The notes beneath the pieces were generated by a model, which was not told the origin of the DNA, did no database searches, and saw only the letters and a program-made list of their open reading frames with translations. Of a stretch of 64,000 bases of DNA, positions 62,644 through 64,000 are shown piece by piece. This stretch comes from Roseovarius aestuarii (lineage in GTDB: Bacteria > Pseudomonadota > Alphaproteobacteria > Rhodobacterales > Rhodobacteraceae). The stretch is taken from the NCBI GenBank assembly GCA_027214255.1, contig JAPWHL010000014.1:1-64000 (forward strand), in the 5' to 3' direction. Numbering within the stretch: the stretch's first letter is position 1; each line of letters opens with the position of its first letter. The translations under genes and the position numbers were made by a program.

Positions 62644-63609
62644 ATGGTGGAAAGCCCGGGCCGGATCACCTTGTGGGGGATAGAAGTGTTCATGGCCGCT
62701 GCCGATGAACGCTCAATTTCGGCGGCTGCCCGACGGCTGGGGGCCAGCCCCTCGACCATCAGCCAACAACTGACCAATCTGGAAGGGGCGGTCGGGGCGA
62801 CGCTTTTGGACCGCAACGCTCGTCCCATCCGGCTGACCAATGCGGGCGAAATCATGCATCGCCGTGCGCAGGCCATCCTGAACGAGGCCGCACAGGCGCG
62901 TGCGGAATTGGCCATGTCGGATCTGTCGGTTCTCACACGGTTTCGTTTGGGCATGATCGAGGATTTCGAAGCGGATGTGACGCCGCAATTGCTGACGCAT
63001 ATGGCCGGGCAGCTCAAAACCTGCCAGTTCCTGCTGGAAACTGCGGCTAGCCATACGCTCCATGATCTGCTGGATGCGCGCACACTTGACGTGATCGTGG
63101 CTGCCGAACTAGGGGGCGAGGCCGACTGGATCGAGGTCCATCCCCTCCTGCGCGAAGGGTTCATTGTTGCTGCACCCAAAGGAACTGTTGACCCAGCGGC
63201 AGACGTGCTGCATCAGTTGCGCCGCCTGCCATTGATCCAATACACGCAACGCCAATACATGGGCCGTCTGATCAGTGCCCACTTGGCGCGTCAGAATATC
63301 TCGCTGCCGCACCGGTTTGAATTAGACAGCTATCACGCCATCCTTGCACTGGTCGGGCAGGGCAGTGGCTGGACGATACTGACGCCATTGGCGCTGCAAC
63401 GTGCGCGTCGCTTTGCCGATCAGATTGACGTGATGCCACTTCCATTTGAGCCGCTCACGCGCACGATTTCCCTCACCGCGCGCAAGGGAATTCTTCAGGA
63501 GATGCCACAACAGGTCGCCACCACGCTCAAGCCGATTTTGCAAAATACTATCGTTGCTCCGGCCCTGGCCCGACATCCATTTCTGGCGGGCGCATTGACG
63601 GTTCTATAG
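62644..63609 (+). CDS. LysR family transcriptional regulator
   Basis: This 321-aa protein has the N-terminal helix-turn-helix (EVFMAAADERSISAAARRLGASPSTISQQLTNLEGAVGATLLDR) and an effector domain. The 6-bp gap from phaR suggests cotranscription. Its target genes cannot be seen, although the aminotransferase next to it on the other strand is one candidate. Confidence 0.88.
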   Translation: MVESPGRITLWGIEVFMAAADERSISAAARRLGASPSTISQQLTNLEGAVGATLLDRNARPIRLTNAGEIMHRRAQAILNEAAQARAELAMSDLSVLTRFRLGMIEDFEADVTPQLLTHMAGQLKTCQFLLETAASHTLHDLLDARTLDVIVAAELGGEADWIEVHPLLREGFIVAAPKGTVDPAADVLHQLRRLPLIQYTQRQYMGRLISAHLARQNISLPHRFELDSYHAILALVGQGSGWTILTPLALQRARRFADQIDVMPLPFEPLTRTISLTARKGILQEMPQQVATTLKPILQNTIVAPALARHPFLAGALTVL

Positions 63610-63695
63610 CGCGACTCCACTGCTTTTTCTTGGTGAAAATACCCATACTCTGCCCTGCCAACATACGGCGAGGGCCAGATAGAGCGCCGGGGCCG

Positions 63696-64000
63696 CTATT
63701 GATGTCGCGATATATAGGTTACGTCTGTGCGATGCCGTGTATTCGCCAGCAGATCGAAATAGGATGCGCGCAAACGCGTTGCGACTGGCCCCGCATGGCC
63801 ATTGCCATAGCGCCGTGCCCCCAATTGCGCGACGGGCACGACACCGCCGCCCGAGGTGGACAGGAACACTTCGTCGGCCGTGTGAACTTCGCTGACGGGC
63901 AGGGTGCGTGTTTCGACCCGAAGTCCCTCGGCCTTGCACATCTCGATCACAGTGCGTCGGGTGATGCCATGCAAGACCCCGCTTTCGGGCGTCACCACCA
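63696..64000 (-). CDS. Class IV aminotransferase (D-amino-acid/branched-chain type), N-terminus cut off by the window
   Basis: The visible C-terminal part of about 101 residues contains TPESGVLHGITRRTVIEM, the PLP-phosphate binding region of the fold-type IV family, then EVFLSTSGGGVVPVAQLG. It ends in TAG at 63696-63698. Branched-chain aminotransferase, D-alanine aminotransferase and aminodeoxychorismate lyase share these features. The Lys that binds PLP lies outside the window. Confidence 0.85.
   Translation of the reverse strand, partial: VVTPESGVLHGITRRTVIEMCKAEGLRVETRTLPVSEVHTADEVFLSTSGGGVVPVAQLGARRYGNGHAGPVATRLRASYFDLLANTRHRTDVTYISRHQ

Noticed and set aside
1-64000. tRNA, rRNA, CRISPR arrays, insertion sequences, prophage or integrase genes
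   Set aside because: None was seen on reading. There are no direct-repeat arrays, transposase-like ORFs or cloverleaf sequences that I could support by eye; a dedicated scan could still find a tRNA I missed.

Overview
The window looks like chromosomal DNA of a marine-type alphaproteobacterium of the order Rhodobacterales (Roseobacter group). This rests on the gene content: a short HisG with HisZ, DUF1489, DUF938, paired YeeE/YedE proteins with a persulfide-dioxygenase-like hydrolase, TRAP and BMP-type transporters, a class I polyhydroxyalkanoate (PHA) locus with PhaR, and a BufA/BufB/BufC operon. GC content is high, genes are tightly packed, many neighbours overlap by ATGA or TGATG, and there are several GTG and TTG starts. 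I found no rRNA, tRNA, insertion sequence, prophage or CRISPR array. Both ends cut through genes.

Layout from left to right. 1-3.1 kb: end of an unknown gene, a sulfur module (two YeeE/YedE proteins and an MBL-fold hydrolase) and a fumarylacetoacetate hydrolase-family enzyme. 3.4-9.0 kb: tamB and tamA for outer-membrane assembly. 9.2-14.5 kb: a beta-lactamase-fold hydrolase and a potABCD-type polyamine importer. 14.8-19 kb: a LuxR-type regulator divergent from an amidohydrolase, a DUF938 methyltransferase and an orphan PhnD-like binding protein. 19.2-23.9 kb: a complete BMP-type (nucleoside-like) ABC importer. 24.2-31.4 kb: dnaE, slyX and the hisS-hisZ-hisG operon. 31.5-33.9 kb: a beta-barrel outer-membrane protein, DUF1489 and a LysR regulator.

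33.9-40 kb holds a catabolic island: a LysR regulator divergent from a TRAP transporter (dctQ, dctM, dctP), followed by a three-subunit HcnABC/hydroxyproline-dehydrogenase-like flavoenzyme and RidA. I read it as import plus oxidation of an unidentified amino-acid-like compound, with RidA clearing the imine product. 40-48.6 kb: a Pit phosphate transporter, a Nudix hydrolase, hrpB, a DUF3108 protein, meaB and an ABC exporter with a possible leader peptide. 48.8-50.9 kb: rpmB, a Sir2 deacylase, a cold-shock protein and an ArsC/Spx-like protein.

50.9-53.5 kb (minus strand) is the most striking region. A small secreted four-cysteine precursor (BufA type) is followed by a strong intrinsic terminator, then a DUF692/MNIO enzyme (BufB), its DUF2063 partner (BufC) and a DoxX membrane protein. 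This is a bufferin-type RiPP system, which in other bacteria makes a copper-binding modified peptide. 53.7-58 kb: thrS and three hydrolase-like genes, one without its catalytic serine. 58-62.6 kb: the PHA locus phaZ / phaC-phaP-phaR, with CTGC-N3-GCAG sites where PhaR would be expected to bind. The window ends with a LysR regulator and a truncated class IV aminotransferase.
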